Shown here in pieces: positions 26,513 through 34,988 of a DNA stretch of 64,000 bases. The DNA is taken from assembly GCF_019195455.1 (NCBI RefSeq), contig NZ_JAIMBW010000001.1, positions 1,736,001 to 1,800,000 on the forward strand. Direction: 5' to 3'. Origin of the DNA: Gymnodinialimonas phycosphaerae. Lineage in GTDB: Bacteria > Pseudomonadota > Alphaproteobacteria > Rhodobacterales > Rhodobacteraceae. Below the pieces are notes generated by a model. It ran no database searches and was not told the origin of the DNA. It saw only the letters and a list, made by a program, of their open reading frames with translations. The position numbers and the translations under genes were made by a program. Position 1 is the first letter of the stretch. Each line of letters begins with the position of its first letter.

Positions 26513-26758
26513 GTGACCAAAGATCAATCCATCCCCGCCACGACCGAGCTGTCCGACGATGACCTCGACCAAGTCCAAGGCGCAGGCAACCGCATGCAGC
26601 AAGCTTCCGCCAAGGGCATCGTCCTGTCCAGCGAGAGCGAAGAGCCCACCTTCAAGCGAGACCGCAAAGGCATCATCATGTCCAGCGAAAGCGAGGAGCC
26701 ATCCTTCCGCAAAAGCGAAAAGGGCATCGTCGCGCAAACCGGAACTGGCGAGATTTGA
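26513..26758 (+). CDS. Multicore RiPP-like precursor peptide A (double-glycine-type leader plus 18-residue repeats)
   Basis: 81 residues from a GTG start at 26513 with AAAGGA upstream. Residues 1-25 look like a leader of the LSxxxLxxVxG(A/G) type: TELSDDDLDQVQGAG. After a short link come repeated units: KGIVLSSESEEPTFKRDR (34-51), KGIIMSSESEEPSFRKSE (52-69) and a decayed third unit, KGIVAQTGTGEI (70-81). There is no Cys, so lanthionine or disulphide chemistry is ruled out; the units are rich in Ser, Thr, Lys and Glu. A paralogue follows 40 bp downstream with the same ribosome-site context. No modifying enzyme or peptidase transporter is in the window. The gene and its repeats are certain; the peptide-precursor role is inference. 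Confidence 0.75.
   Translation: MTKDQSIPATTELSDDDLDQVQGAGNRMQQASAKGIVLSSESEEPTFKRDRKGIIMSSESEEPSFRKSEKGIVAQTGTGEI
26612..26755 (+). repeat. Tandem 54-bp coding repeats in peptide gene A
   Basis: Two complete 54-bp units and one partial unit, each starting with an AAGGGCATC- or AAAGGCATC-type Lys-Gly-Ile codon run and containing TCCAGCGA(A/G)AGCGA. The units are in frame and encode the repeated KG(I/V)(V/I)(L/M)SSES segment. Confidence 0.8.
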
Positions 26759-26798
26759 TCGCCACCTCCGGCCCCTCACATTTTCAAAGGACAACACA

Positions 26799-27038
26799 AT
26801 GACCAAAACCCCTGATCATATCCCCGCAACCGAGCTGTCCGACGATGACCTCGACGCCGTGCAAGGCGCAGGCAACCGCGTGCAGCAGGCCTCCACCAAG
26901 GGCGTCATCCTGTCCAGCGAAGGCCGCGAGCCGAGCAAAGGCGTCGTCCTGTCCAGCGAGAGCCATGAGCCGACCTTCAAGCGCGACGCCAAGGGCATCG
27001 TCCTGTCGAGCGAGACCGAAAACCCTCGAGGCAAATAA
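26799..27038 (+). CDS. Multicore RiPP-like precursor peptide B (paralogue of A)
   Basis: 79 residues with an ATG start and the same AAAGGACAA ribosome-site context as gene A. The leader is nearly identical (TELSDDDLDAVQGAGNR, residues 11-27). The units are KGVILSSEGREPS (34-46, five residues shorter), KGVVLSSESHEPTFKRDA (47-64) and KGIVLSSETENPRGK (65-79). Leader conservation is higher than core conservation, as expected for peptides diverging by core duplication. Cotranscription with A is likely. No Cys, no signal peptide, no hydrophobic helix; no known product family recognised. Confidence 0.75.
   Translation: MTKTPDHIPATELSDDDLDAVQGAGNRVQQASTKGVILSSEGREPSKGVVLSSESHEPTFKRDAKGIVLSSETENPRGK
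26898..27035 (+). repeat. Tandem coding repeats in peptide gene B
   Basis: Three in-frame units of 39, 54 and 45 bp, homologous to those in gene A, each with a TGTCCAGCGA or TGTCGAGCGA core. The first unit lacks the segment for the Phe-Lys-Arg-Asp end. Confidence 0.78.
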
Positions 27039-27157
27039 GGCCGCACGCCGCTGCCACTGTCGCTGTCGCCCGATGCGCCCGTGACAAACGACCGACACGG
27101 AGGGCGCGCGCGTGAATTCTTCTATAATAATGGGATATTTTTTGAAATCAAATGCTT

Positions 27158-27187
27158 AACACCCTGCTCAAGCTTGAGCAGGGTGTT
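27158..27187. terminator. 30-bp perfect palindrome between convergent transcripts
   Basis: A perfect inverted repeat with 15-bp arms (AACACCCTGCTCAAG and its complement) with no loop bases, lying 9 bp past the porin-family stop and 119 bp past peptide gene B. Neither side has a good T run, so termination is likely but not certain. Confidence 0.6.
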
Positions 27188-27195
27188 GAACCGGG

Positions 27196-27762
27196 TCAGA
27201 ACCGGTACGCGGCCCCGATCCCGAAAGACGTGACCGTCACGTCCTGCCCCGAGAAGTTGTTCAGGTTCGTGCGCGTGATATCCGCGCCGATCATGATATC
27301 CTCGTTCAGCATGTAGTCCGCGCCGATCCCGTAGTAGGACCCGAACTCGGACTGGCGGCTGTTGGCGGCATTCGTCATCACCCCGAGGGTCTGACCGACG
27401 CCGCCCGTGACCAGCACCGGCCCCAGATCGTAGCCGATCTCGATGCCCGCCCGGAACAGCATGTCGAGGGTCGGATCGGGCGTCGCGGCGGGGATCAGCG
27501 GCTCCACCCCGACGTTGCCGAACGTGGCCGAGCCCGTGGCCCCCAACACGACATTGCCCAGATCATAGCGGTAGCCGCCGAAGGCACCCACCATCGGGCC
27601 ACTGCCCTCATTCAGGGTCACGCCGCCCGGCGTGTCGATGTCGACGCGGGCAAGCTCAAGCAGGCCACCTGCGTAAAAGCCGGTCCAGTCAGTATTCTGT
27701 GCCGAGGCCGGGGCGGCGACGCCCATCAAGGCCACGCACGCGAAAGCGCGGAAAAACTGCAT
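27196..27762 (-). CDS. Outer-membrane beta-barrel (porin/OmpA-like) protein
   Basis: 188 residues from the ATG at 27762 (GAGG upstream). Signal peptide MQFFRAFACVALMGVAAPAS, cleaved near ASA-QN. The mature part begins NTDWTGFYAGG, the usual start of small alphaproteobacterial outer-membrane barrels, has alternating strands throughout and ends in AAYRF with a C-terminal Phe for BAM recognition. Likely an eight-stranded barrel. Role not known. Convergent with the peptide genes. Confidence 0.9.
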   Translation of the reverse strand: MQFFRAFACVALMGVAAPASAQNTDWTGFYAGGLLELARVDIDTPGGVTLNEGSGPMVGAFGGYRYDLGNVVLGATGSATFGNVGVEPLIPAATPDPTLDMLFRAGIEIGYDLGPVLVTGGVGQTLGVMTNAANSRQSEFGSYYGIGADYMLNEDIMIGADITRTNLNNFSGQDVTVTSFGIGAAYRF

Positions 27763-28114
27763 ATCTGCCTCATGTGTTTTTGTTCGTTTTGATTGTGGAT
27801 AAGTCTGCACCAAGGTTGAAAGCAACACAATTGCTTGTGAGACCGCAAATATCTTGTGACCCGTGCAAATCGCCCACATCGGCCCCGCATTAGCCCCAAA
27901 TCAGCCCCAGATCAGCAATGTCTCGCCGATTTCTTCTCGCTTCTCCGACGGAAACCCCGGCCGCCTGCGTGGTGACATCGTCCCCGGCAGCTTTCGGGCT
28001 GCCAGCCGCCTGCCCTCTTCTCTCATCCCTGCCGGGGGCAGGCGGCCCATTCCCCCTTCCCTTTTTCCCACCCCTCCGGCAAAACTCTTGCCAGCTTTCT
28101 GGGAGGATGCGCCG
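27763..28114. other. Intergenic region with hairpin, upstream of the acyl-CoA synthetase
   Basis: 352 bp without a convincing gene. The left part is AT-rich and probably holds the porin promoter. At 28005-28014 and 28037-28046 there is a perfect 10-bp inverted repeat (GCCGCCTGCC and complement, 22-nt loop) about 70 bp before the synthetase start, in its likely 5' leader. A near-duplicate AGCCCCAAATC / AGCCCCAGATC lies at about 27892-27913. Confidence 0.5.
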
Positions 28115-29746
28115 ATGGGTTGGATGAAAGATGAGACCGGGCTGGAAAAGACGCCCGCCAATTTCGTGCCGCTGACACCCCTCAGCCATCTGGCCCGCGC
28201 CGCCCGTGTGTTCCCGACCCGCACCGCCGTGATCGACGGTGCCCATCGCAAGACCTACGCCCAATACCACGCCCGCGTCTCGCGCCTTGCCTCGGCCCTT
28301 GCCAAGCGAGGCATCACCCCCGGCGATGTCGTCTCCACCCTCCTGCCCAACACCTACGCCCATGCCGAGGCGCATTTCGGCGTTCCCGCCGCGGGCGCGG
28401 TGCTGAACGCCATCAACATCCGCCTCGATGTCGCCACGGTCGCCTATATCTTCGACCATGCCGAAAGCGCGATGGTGCTGGCCGATACGCAGTTCCTGCC
28501 GCTGGTGGAAGATGCGCTCAGGGCCATGGAAGGCCCCGCACCCATTATCATTGAGGTCCCCGACGCAGACGCAGGCCACCCCGCCACGGGCCGCTACACC
28601 ACCTATGAGGAGTTGCTGGACGAAGGCGACCCCACCGCGCCGTGGCACATGCCCCAAGACGAATGGGAAAGCATCGCGCTCAACTACACCTCCGGGACCA
28701 CGGGGAGGCCAAAAGGCGTCGTCTATCACCACCGGGGCGCGTATCTGATCACCATGGGCACACCGATTTCGTGGCGGATGACCCTGTTTCCGATCTACCT
28801 CACCATCGTGCCGATGTTCCACTGCAACAACTGGTGCCACACGTGGATGATGCCCGCCGTGGGCGGCACGCTGGTGTGCTGCCGCGATATCACCGCAAGC
28901 GCCATCTACAACGCCATCGCGGATGAGGGCGTGACCCACATGGGGGGCGCACCGATCGTGCTCAACATGCTGGTGAATGCCAAAGACGCGGACCGTCGCG
29001 CGTTCGCCCACACGGTCGAGGTCTTCACCGCAGGAGCCCCGCCCGCCGCCGCAACGCTGGCCGCGATCGAGACGATGGGCTTCCACGTCACCCAGGTCTA
29101 CGGGCTGACGGAAAGCTACGGCCACGCGACGGAATGCGTCTGGCAGGATAGCGACTGGGCTGATCTGGATGCGGCGGCCCGCGCCGGGATCAAGGCGCGC
29201 CAGGGGGTGGAACTGCCAAACATGCACCACATCACCGTCATGGACCCCGAAACCATGCAACAGATCCCGATGGACAGCACCGCCACGGGCGAGATCATGA
29301 TGCGCGGCAACGCCATCATGAAGGGCTACTACAAGAACCCCGAAGCCACCGCCGAGGCCTTTGCGGGCGGCTATTTCCACACTGGCGACATCGCCGTGCA
29401 GCACCCCGACAGCTACATCCAGATCGCGGATCGCGCCAAGGACATCATCATTTCGGGCGGCGAGAATATCTCGTCCGTCGAGGTCGAGGGCGCGCTGATG
29501 CACCACCCCGCCGTGTCGCTTTGTGCCGTCGTGGCCAAGCCCGATGACACATGGGGGGAAGTGCCCTGCGCCTTCGTAGAACTCAAGGAGGGCGCCGAGG
29601 CGACGGAGGCCGAGATCATTGCCTTCGTCCGCGAACGGCTGGCCGGTTTCAAGACCCCCAAGCGCGTGGTGTTCAAAGAGCTGCCCAAGACATCCACCGG
29701 CAAGATCCAGAAATTCGAGCTGCGCGGGATTGCCAAAAGCATCTGA
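28115..29746 (+). CDS. AMP-dependent acyl-CoA synthetase (fatty-acid or DmdB-like)
   Basis: 543 residues from the ATG at 28115 with GGGAGG upstream. It activates a carboxylic acid to acyl-AMP and then acyl-CoA. Family motifs: the P-loop YTSGTTGRPKGV, the A5-type VYGLTESYGH, GYFHTGDIAV and the C-terminal hinge RAKDIIISGGENISSVEVE with the catalytic Lys in TSTGKIQKFELR. This branch contains medium-chain and 3-methylmercaptopropionate ligases. The position next to beta-oxidation genes suggests it supplies their substrate. Confidence 0.92.
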   Translation: MGWMKDETGLEKTPANFVPLTPLSHLARAARVFPTRTAVIDGAHRKTYAQYHARVSRLASALAKRGITPGDVVSTLLPNTYAHAEAHFGVPAAGAVLNAINIRLDVATVAYIFDHAESAMVLADTQFLPLVEDALRAMEGPAPIIIEVPDADAGHPATGRYTTYEELLDEGDPTAPWHMPQDEWESIALNYTSGTTGRPKGVVYHHRGAYLITMGTPISWRMTLFPIYLTIVPMFHCNNWCHTWMMPAVGGTLVCCRDITASAIYNAIADEGVTHMGGAPIVLNMLVNAKDADRRAFAHTVEVFTAGAPPAAATLAAIETMGFHVTQVYGLTESYGHATECVWQDSDWADLDAAARAGIKARQGVELPNMHHITVMDPETMQQIPMDSTATGEIMMRGNAIMKGYYKNPEATAEAFAGGYFHTGDIAVQHPDSYIQIADRAKDIIISGGENISSVEVEGALMHHPAVSLCAVVAKPDDTWGEVPCAFVELKEGAEATEAEIIAFVRERLAGFKTPKRVVFKELPKTSTGKIQKFELRGIAKSI

Positions 29747-29822
29747 CGTGCCTTGCATTGAGCCGTACCGCTGCCTCCTATAGGCTGATGGTTAACAACG
29801 CTAAAACGCGATCGGCAGGCGG

Positions 29823-30842
29823 ATGACCGCACTCAACGAATACAGGCGACTAGAGGCCCTCGGCCTTTGGCGCGAGCAGGCCCAGGATCAACGGCGCGAG
29901 GTTGTCGTGTCGTTGGGCGAGGCGACGCTTGTGATGTCCTCGGCCTCGGGGACTGCGTTGGGCCATTGGTCCCTGCCTGCCGTGGAACGCCTCAATCCCG
30001 GCAAATCCCCCGCCCTTTATGCGCCCGCCAGCGATAGCGACGAAGAACTGGAAATCGCGGACGCCGACATGGTCGACGCCATTGAACGTATTCGCGCCGC
30101 CATCGCCAAATCGCGCCCCCGCCCGGGTCGCCTGCGTCTGGCCCTTGGCGTGGGGTTCACCGTGGCGGCGATGACCTTGGGCGTCTTCTGGCTGCCCGGT
30201 GCCCTGACCCGGCAAACGGTGTCGCTGCTGCCCGAGGCCAAGCGGGTGGAAATTGGCGAACAGCTTTTGGTGCAGATGACCAACATCGCGGGCCGCCCCT
30301 GTACCGGGCGCGGCGGGCGCACCGCGCTGTTGCGCCTGTCCGTGCGCACCTTCGGGACCGAGAACGCGCCGCAGCTGGTGATTTTTCCCGCCACCATCCC
30401 CGACACGCTCAGCCTGCCCGGCAACATCATTGCCGCCTCCGCCGCGTTGGCCGAGGACTTCGAGACGCCCGAGGTTCTTGCAGGCTACCTGCTGGCCGAG
30501 GCCACGCGCCGCGCCACGCGCGATCCGCTGGAAACATTCCTGTCCGAGGCCGGGCTTGGCGTCACGTTTCGCCTGCTGACAACCGGAGAGATCACCGAAG
30601 AGGCGATCCACGCCCATGCCGCCCGCCTGTTGTCCCGCGACGCGGTACCGGTGGATACCGGCGCGCTGCTGGCGCGGTTCGAGGCGGCAGAGATCTCTTC
30701 CCAGCCCTATGCGTTCGCCCGCGACGTCTCGGGCGAGTCGGTGCTGGGGCTGATCGAGGCAGACCCCATGCGCGGAGGCGGTGCGCCCGTTGTCTTGAAC
30801 GATGCCGACTGGGTCAGCCTGCAAGAAATCTGCGCAAGCTAG
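29823..30842 (+). CDS. Membrane-anchored protein resembling a degenerate M48 peptidase
   Basis: 339 residues. An N-terminal cytosolic region (1 to about 98) is followed by one membrane helix (about 103-122: LRLALGVGFTVAAMTLGVFW) and a C-terminal domain. In that domain SLPGNIIAASAALAEDFETP followed by EVLAGYLLAEATRRATRD aligns by eye with the M48 pattern alPgg-i-v-gLl...aELaavlaHEigH. The HExxH zinc motif is replaced by LAEAT, so it should be inactive. A Cys in GRPCTGRGG is conserved-looking. Function unknown; a pseudo-peptidase is my inference. Confidence 0.65.
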   Translation: MTALNEYRRLEALGLWREQAQDQRREVVVSLGEATLVMSSASGTALGHWSLPAVERLNPGKSPALYAPASDSDEELEIADADMVDAIERIRAAIAKSRPRPGRLRLALGVGFTVAAMTLGVFWLPGALTRQTVSLLPEAKRVEIGEQLLVQMTNIAGRPCTGRGGRTALLRLSVRTFGTENAPQLVIFPATIPDTLSLPGNIIAASAALAEDFETPEVLAGYLLAEATRRATRDPLETFLSEAGLGVTFRLLTTGEITEEAIHAHAARLLSRDAVPVDTGALLARFEAAEISSQPYAFARDVSGESVLGLIEADPMRGGGAPVVLNDADWVSLQEICAS

Positions 30843-30855
30843 CCCTCAGAAACGC

Positions 30856-30890
30856 AAGAAGAGGCGCAGTTTCCCGCGCCCCCTCTCTTT
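30856..30890. terminator. Possible bidirectional terminator hairpin
   Basis: AAGAGGCGC and GCGCC-CC-CTCTCTTT form an imperfect stem with a small bulge between the convergent M48-like and SPOR genes. The T content is modest. Weak call. Confidence 0.4.
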
Positions 30891-30904
30891 GTCTGAAAAT
30901 CATC

Positions 30905-32098
30905 TCAGTTGCGGGTAATCGCGCCCGTGAAGCCTGCGCCACGGGTCTGCACCAGCGCGCGGCCCAATGATTGCGGGTCGCCGTAGGGTCCCGCCATCAC
31001 GACGTAAAGCGTCTGGCCCTGGCGCTGCACCTGCCCGATGCGTGCCGGAAGCCCGGCAGCGGCCAAACGGGTGTAAGCGCTTGTCGCAACCCCTTGGCCC
31101 TGGAACGTTCCGGCCAGCACGTGGCGGTGGTTGGCGCCCACGCGGACCTCGTTGGCGGGGGCCGACGGCGCGGCATCAAGCGGCGCCCGTGCCCGCGTGC
31201 CCGGCGTCCCCGTCGGGACACCCGTGATTTCCGGGGCGACATATGCGTCACCGCGTGCAGCCAAGGCCGCTGCGGCGGCTTGGCGACGGGTCAGCACCTG
31301 GGTGCCACGGGTCAGCGGGACCGAGGCGATCTGGCGCGGCACCGTGTTGGTCCACACCTGCGCCATCTGCGCCTCGCCTTCGGGCGTGCCGATGCCGCGA
31401 TAGGGGTTCAGGCGGCCATCGTCCCACGCCAGCTCATAGCCCGGTGGCGGTGCGCTCAACGCGAAGCTGCGCGGGGTACCGGTGCGGGGTTGAGCGTCGC
31501 CGCCGACACCGCCCAAGCGCGATTGGGGTTCGACAACATAGCCGGGGAAGTTGGCCTGCGGGCCGCACCGCACGTCTTCGCCCGAGAAGTAGGGCTGATG
31601 TGCCGCGGGCAAGTTCGGGCACCCGGTCGTCACCGCCGGGGCTTGAATGGTGACAGGTGCGGTCTGCACCTGCGGCACCACAACCGGCGCCGGAGCCGGA
31701 GCCGGGGCTGCGGCGACCACGGGGGCCGTTCGCACGACGGGCGCAGGCGCAGGCGCAGCGGGGGCTGCCGCCGGTGCTGGCGCAGGCGCAGGCGTGGCCC
31801 CACCGATGATGGTCACGCTGCTGTCGGCTGTCAGATCCGGCTGGGTCCGGGCCACGCCGGTCGTGGGTGCCATGCCGCAGACCTGGTTGCGATCCCGGCC
31901 CACGCGCGGCACCCATTCGGTGGCGGCCCCAAAGCCGACGCGCACGAAAACGCAGCCACGACTGTCGACGTATTGATCGCCGGTATAAGATGAAGACGGT
32001 ATCTCCGCCGGGATGCCTTGGGCGAGCGTTGCGCCAGGAATTGCGAGCCCTGCAGACAGGCTCAAGACCATGGCAAGATGCCATTTCTTGTTAGGCAT
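30905..32098 (-). CDS. SPOR domain-containing exported protein
   Basis: 397 residues from the ATG at 32098 (GGGGGA upstream) with a signal peptide (residues 1 to about 26, MVLSLSAGLAIPGATLAQ). A Cys-containing N-domain is followed by a long Ala/Pro/Val linker (about residues 102-160). The C-terminal SPOR repeat (about 325-397) is seen in VLAGTFQGQGVATSAYTRL and YVVMAGPYGDPQSLGRAL. SPOR domains bind denuded peptidoglycan at the division septum, so the protein is probably periplasmic and linked to cell division. The Ala/Pro linker probably spans the periplasm. Confidence 0.88.
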   Translation of the reverse strand: MPNKKWHLAMVLSLSAGLAIPGATLAQGIPAEIPSSSYTGDQYVDSRGCVFVRVGFGAATEWVPRVGRDRNQVCGMAPTTGVARTQPDLTADSSVTIIGGATPAPAPAPAAAPAAPAPAPVVRTAPVVAAAPAPAPAPVVVPQVQTAPVTIQAPAVTTGCPNLPAAHQPYFSGEDVRCGPQANFPGYVVEPQSRLGGVGGDAQPRTGTPRSFALSAPPPGYELAWDDGRLNPYRGIGTPEGEAQMAQVWTNTVPRQIASVPLTRGTQVLTRRQAAAAALAARGDAYVAPEITGVPTGTPGTRARAPLDAAPSAPANEVRVGANHRHVLAGTFQGQGVATSAYTRLAAAGLPARIGQVQRQGQTLYVVMAGPYGDPQSLGRALVQTRGAGFTGAITRN

Positions 32099-32170
32099 GC
32101 GATATCCCCCAGATAAACGCTTATGGATTTCTAGGGCAAATCGTGACGCCAAGTAAAGGGTTTCAAACGG

Positions 32171-32803
32171 TTATTTGGTTCCGAACATCCGGTCGCCGGC
32201 ATCGCCCAGGCCGGGAACGATGTAGCCGTGATCGTTCAAATGGCTGTCCAGCGCGGCCGTCACAATGGGCACATCAGGATGTGCTTCCTTCATGCGGGCC
32301 ACACCTTCTGGTGCTGCAAGCAGGCACAGGAACCGGATGTTGCGGGCCCCGCCCTCTTTCAGGCGGGTCACGGCGGCGGCCGAGGAATTGCCCGTGGCCA
32401 GCATCGGATCGACCACAATGGTCAAGCGGTCCTCCATCGCTTCGGGCACCTTGTAGTAATACTCGACCGGTTGCAGCGTTTCGGGGTCGCGGTAGAGGCC
32501 GACAAACCCGACCCGCGCGTTGGGGATCAGCTCCAGAATGCCATCCAGAAGGCCATTGCCCGCCCGCAGGATCGACACCAGCGCCAGCTTCTTGCCCTTG
32601 ATTGCAGGGGCCTCCATCGGCTCCAGCGGCGTGTTCACCGTCACCATCTCCATCGGCAGGTTGCGCGTCACCTCGTAGGCCAGAAGGTGGCTGATCTCAC
32701 GCAGCAATTGCCGGAACGACTTGGTCGAACAATCGACATCGCGCATCAGCGTCAGCTTGTGCTGCACCAGCGGGTGGTCAACGATTGTCAGGTGATCTGT
32801 CAT
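32171..32803 (-). CDS. upp: Uracil phosphoribosyltransferase
   Basis: 210 residues. It converts uracil and PRPP to UMP. The PRPP-binding motif is [16 protein letters not shown]; the uracil-binding region includes the [18 protein letters not shown]-terminus. Last gene of a five-gene salvage operon; its ATG overlaps the add stop by 4 bp. Confidence 0.97.
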   Translation of the reverse strand: MTDHLTIVDHPLVQHKLTLMRDVDCSTKSFRQLLREISHLLAYEVTRNLPMEMVTVNTPLEPMEAPAIKGKKLALVSILRAGNGLLDGILELIPNARVGFVGLYRDPETLQPVEYYYKVPEAMEDRLTIVVDPMLATGNSSAAAVTRLKEGGARNIRFLCLLAAPEGVARMKEAHPDVPIVTAALDSHLNDHGYIVPGLGDAGDRMFGTK

Positions 32804-33768
32804 GGATTTAGCCTCTTTCGGATCGTCTCTTTGGTGGCGGCGTCGCAGAACGCTGCGTCCAGCGCTGTCTGGTTCAACTCGGCGAAGACCGCTTCGTCAT
32901 AGCCGAAGGTCCGGGCCAGCGCCTCGTATTCGCGGGTCATCGTGGTGCGGAAGAACGGCGGATCATCGGTCGACACCGTGACTTTCACGCCGCGCTCGCG
33001 CAGGCGTTCGATCGGGTGTTTGTCGAGGCGCGGATAGACGCCCAGAAACACGTTCGAGCCGGGGCAAACCTCCAGCGTGATCTTGCGCTCGGCCAGCAGA
33101 TCGCAGAGCGCGGGATCATCGATCGCCTGCACCCCATGGCCGATGCGCACGGGATCAAGCGCTTCGATGCTGTCGCGCACCGATTTCGCGCCGCCCCACT
33201 CGCCTGCATGGGTGGTGATTTGCAGGCCCGCCTCGCGCGCGCAGTCGAAAGACCACTTGTAGTCAGCGGGCGCGCCCACATCCTCGGCCCCGCCCATGCC
33301 GAAGCCCACGATGAAATCGTCCGCCGTATCTGCCGCGCAGGCCGCGACCTTCCTGGCCTGCTCTGGCCCGAAATGGCGGATGCAGGTGACGATGCCGCGC
33401 AGGGTGATTTCGGGCACCGATGCGGCCGCCTCTTCCATCGCGGCCAGATATTCTTGCCACGCGCCTTTGTCAGCGCCGCCACAGAAGTCGGGCGACAAGA
33501 AGGCCTCGGTATAGACAACCCCGTGAGAGGCGCTTTCCTCCAACACCGCGCGGGTCAGGCGTGCGAATTCCTCGGGTCCCGTCAGGACCGAGCACGCGGC
33601 CTCGTAGACCTCTAGGAAATGGTTGAAGTCACGATAGGCGTAGCCGCCGTCTTCGGTGAAGATACCGCTGATATCGATGCGCTTTTCCTGTGCCAACCCG
33701 CGAATGAACGCGGGTGGGGCAGCGCCTTCGAGGTGCAGGTGCAACTCGACCTTTGGCAGTTCTCTCAT
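32800..33768 (-). CDS. add: Adenosine deaminase
   Basis: 322 residues. It hydrolyses adenosine to inosine. Zinc ligands are visible in VELHLHLEG (HxH), [10 protein letters not shown] and [16 protein letters not shown] carries the catalytic His. Overlaps deoB and upp by 4 bp each, showing tight coupling within the salvage operon. Slightly shorter than the E. coli enzyme. Some members of this family are adenine deaminases; the motif set does not separate them with certainty. Confidence 0.92.
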   Translation of the reverse strand: MRELPKVELHLHLEGAAPPAFIRGLAQEKRIDISGIFTEDGGYAYRDFNHFLEVYEAACSVLTGPEEFARLTRAVLEESASHGVVYTEAFLSPDFCGGADKGAWQEYLAAMEEAAASVPEITLRGIVTCIRHFGPEQARKVAACAADTADDFIVGFGMGGAEDVGAPADYKWSFDCAREAGLQITTHAGEWGGAKSVRDSIEALDPVRIGHGVQAIDDPALCDLLAERKITLEVCPGSNVFLGVYPRLDKHPIERLRERGVKVTVSTDDPPFFRTTMTREYEALARTFGYDEAVFAELNQTALDAAFCDAATKETIRKRLNP

Positions 33769-34988
33769 AGGAAGCTCTCTCCTGCGCCGCGAAATTCAAG
33801 ACCCAGGTGAGCCGCCACAGAGGCGCCCACATCGGCGAACCCGACGACACCGAGTTCCTTGGCGCTCCCCTGCCCCGAAACCGGCCCCTTGGCAAGTACC
33901 GGCACCCTTTCACGGGTGTGATCCGTTCCCGACCACGTCGGATCATTGCCATGATCCGCCGTCAGGATCAGCAGGTCATCCGCGCGCAAGCCTGCCAGCA
34001 CCGGCACAATCGCCGCGTCGAACCACTCCAGATGCCGCGCATAGCCCGAGACGTCGCGGCGGTGGCCATAAAGGCTGTCGAACTCCACGAAATTCGCGAA
34101 CACCAGGGCGCCATCAGGCGCGGTGGCCACGCTGTCGCGCAGATGGTCCATCAGTGCCGCGTCGGCGCCCTTCAGGACCGTCCCGGTGTTGCGCCCGGCG
34201 AAGATGTCGCCGATCTTGCCGATGGTGATCACCTCCCGGCCCGCCTCGGCCACCGCATCCAGCAGCGTTTCGCCCGGCGGCTCGATCGCGTAGTCCCGGC
34301 GGTTGCCGGTGCGCGTGTAGGCCCCCGGCGTGCCGATGAAGGGCCGCGCGATCACCCTGCCGATGCGCCTTTCATGCAGGATCGGCGCAAGGTCGCGGCA
34401 TAGCTTCAGCAGCCTCTCCTGCCCGAAGGTTTCTTCATGGGCAGCGATCTGGAACACGGAATCGGCAGAGGTGTAGCAGATCGGCCAGCCGCTCTGTTGA
34501 TGGGCCTCGCCCAACCGGGCGATGATCTCGGTGCCGCTGGCGTGCTCATTGCCCAAGACGCCGTCGGTGCCCGCCAGCCGCGCCGCCGCCTCCAGCACAT
34601 CGGGGGGAAAGCTGTTTGTCGTATCAGGGAAGTATCCCCATTCCCAGGGCACCGGAAGGCCGGCCAATTCCCAATGGCCCGAGGGCGTGTCCTTGCCGGC
34701 GCTGACCTCTTGCGCCGCCCCCCAAAACCCGTCCGGCGCGGCCCCCAGGCCTTTTGCCGTCATGCCGCTTGCCAGGGTCAAAGCGGCCCCCAGGCCCAGG
34801 GCGTCCAATGTCGGCACCCGCAAGGGCCCGCTGCGGTCTTCCTCTGCGTCGCCGCGCGCGCAGGCTTCGGCGATGTGACCCAGCGTGTTGGCACCGGTAT
34901 CGGGCCGGTCCCCGTTGAAGAATTCGCCCGCATCCGGCGCGCCGCCAATCCCGACAGAGTCCATCACCACAAGAAACGCGCGGGCCAT
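33765..34988 (-). CDS. deoB: Phosphopentomutase
   Basis: 407 residues. It interconverts ribose- or deoxyribose-1-phosphate and the 5-phosphate, linking nucleoside breakdown to the pentose pathway. Alkaline-phosphatase superfamily metal sites: VVMDSVGIGGAPDA at the N-terminus and TADHGNDPTWSGTDHTRE near the C-terminus. The start overlaps the deoA stop by one base. Confidence 0.96.
   Translation of the reverse strand: MARAFLVVMDSVGIGGAPDAGEFFNGDRPDTGANTLGHIAEACARGDAEEDRSGPLRVPTLDALGLGAALTLASGMTAKGLGAAPDGFWGAAQEVSAGKDTPSGHWELAGLPVPWEWGYFPDTTNSFPPDVLEAAARLAGTDGVLGNEHASGTEIIARLGEAHQQSGWPICYTSADSVFQIAAHEETFGQERLLKLCRDLAPILHERRIGRVIARPFIGTPGAYTRTGNRRDYAIEPPGETLLDAVAEAGREVITIGKIGDIFAGRNTGTVLKGADAALMDHLRDSVATAPDGALVFANFVEFDSLYGHRRDVSGYARHLEWFDAAIVPVLAGLRADDLLILTADHGNDPTWSGTDHTRERVPVLAKGPVSGQGSAKELGVVGFADVGASVAAHLGLEFRGAGESFL

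Noticed and set aside
26513..27038. A CRISPR-like array or toxin-antitoxin pair at the peptide genes.
   Set aside because: The repeats are in frame, differ in length, and encode conserved residues; no spacers, and neither protein resembles a toxin or antitoxin.
17648..29746. A DMSP demethylation-pathway assignment (DmdC for the dehydrogenase, DmdB for the synthetase).
   Set aside because: Neither dmdA nor dmdD is present, and the neighbouring thiolase and FadJ-type genes fit ordinary beta-oxidation. Kept only as a possibility in the gene entries.
31680..31800. GC-rich repetitive stretch in the SPOR gene as a mini-satellite.
   Set aside because: It encodes an Ala/Pro/Val linker with irregular period, which explains the repetition.
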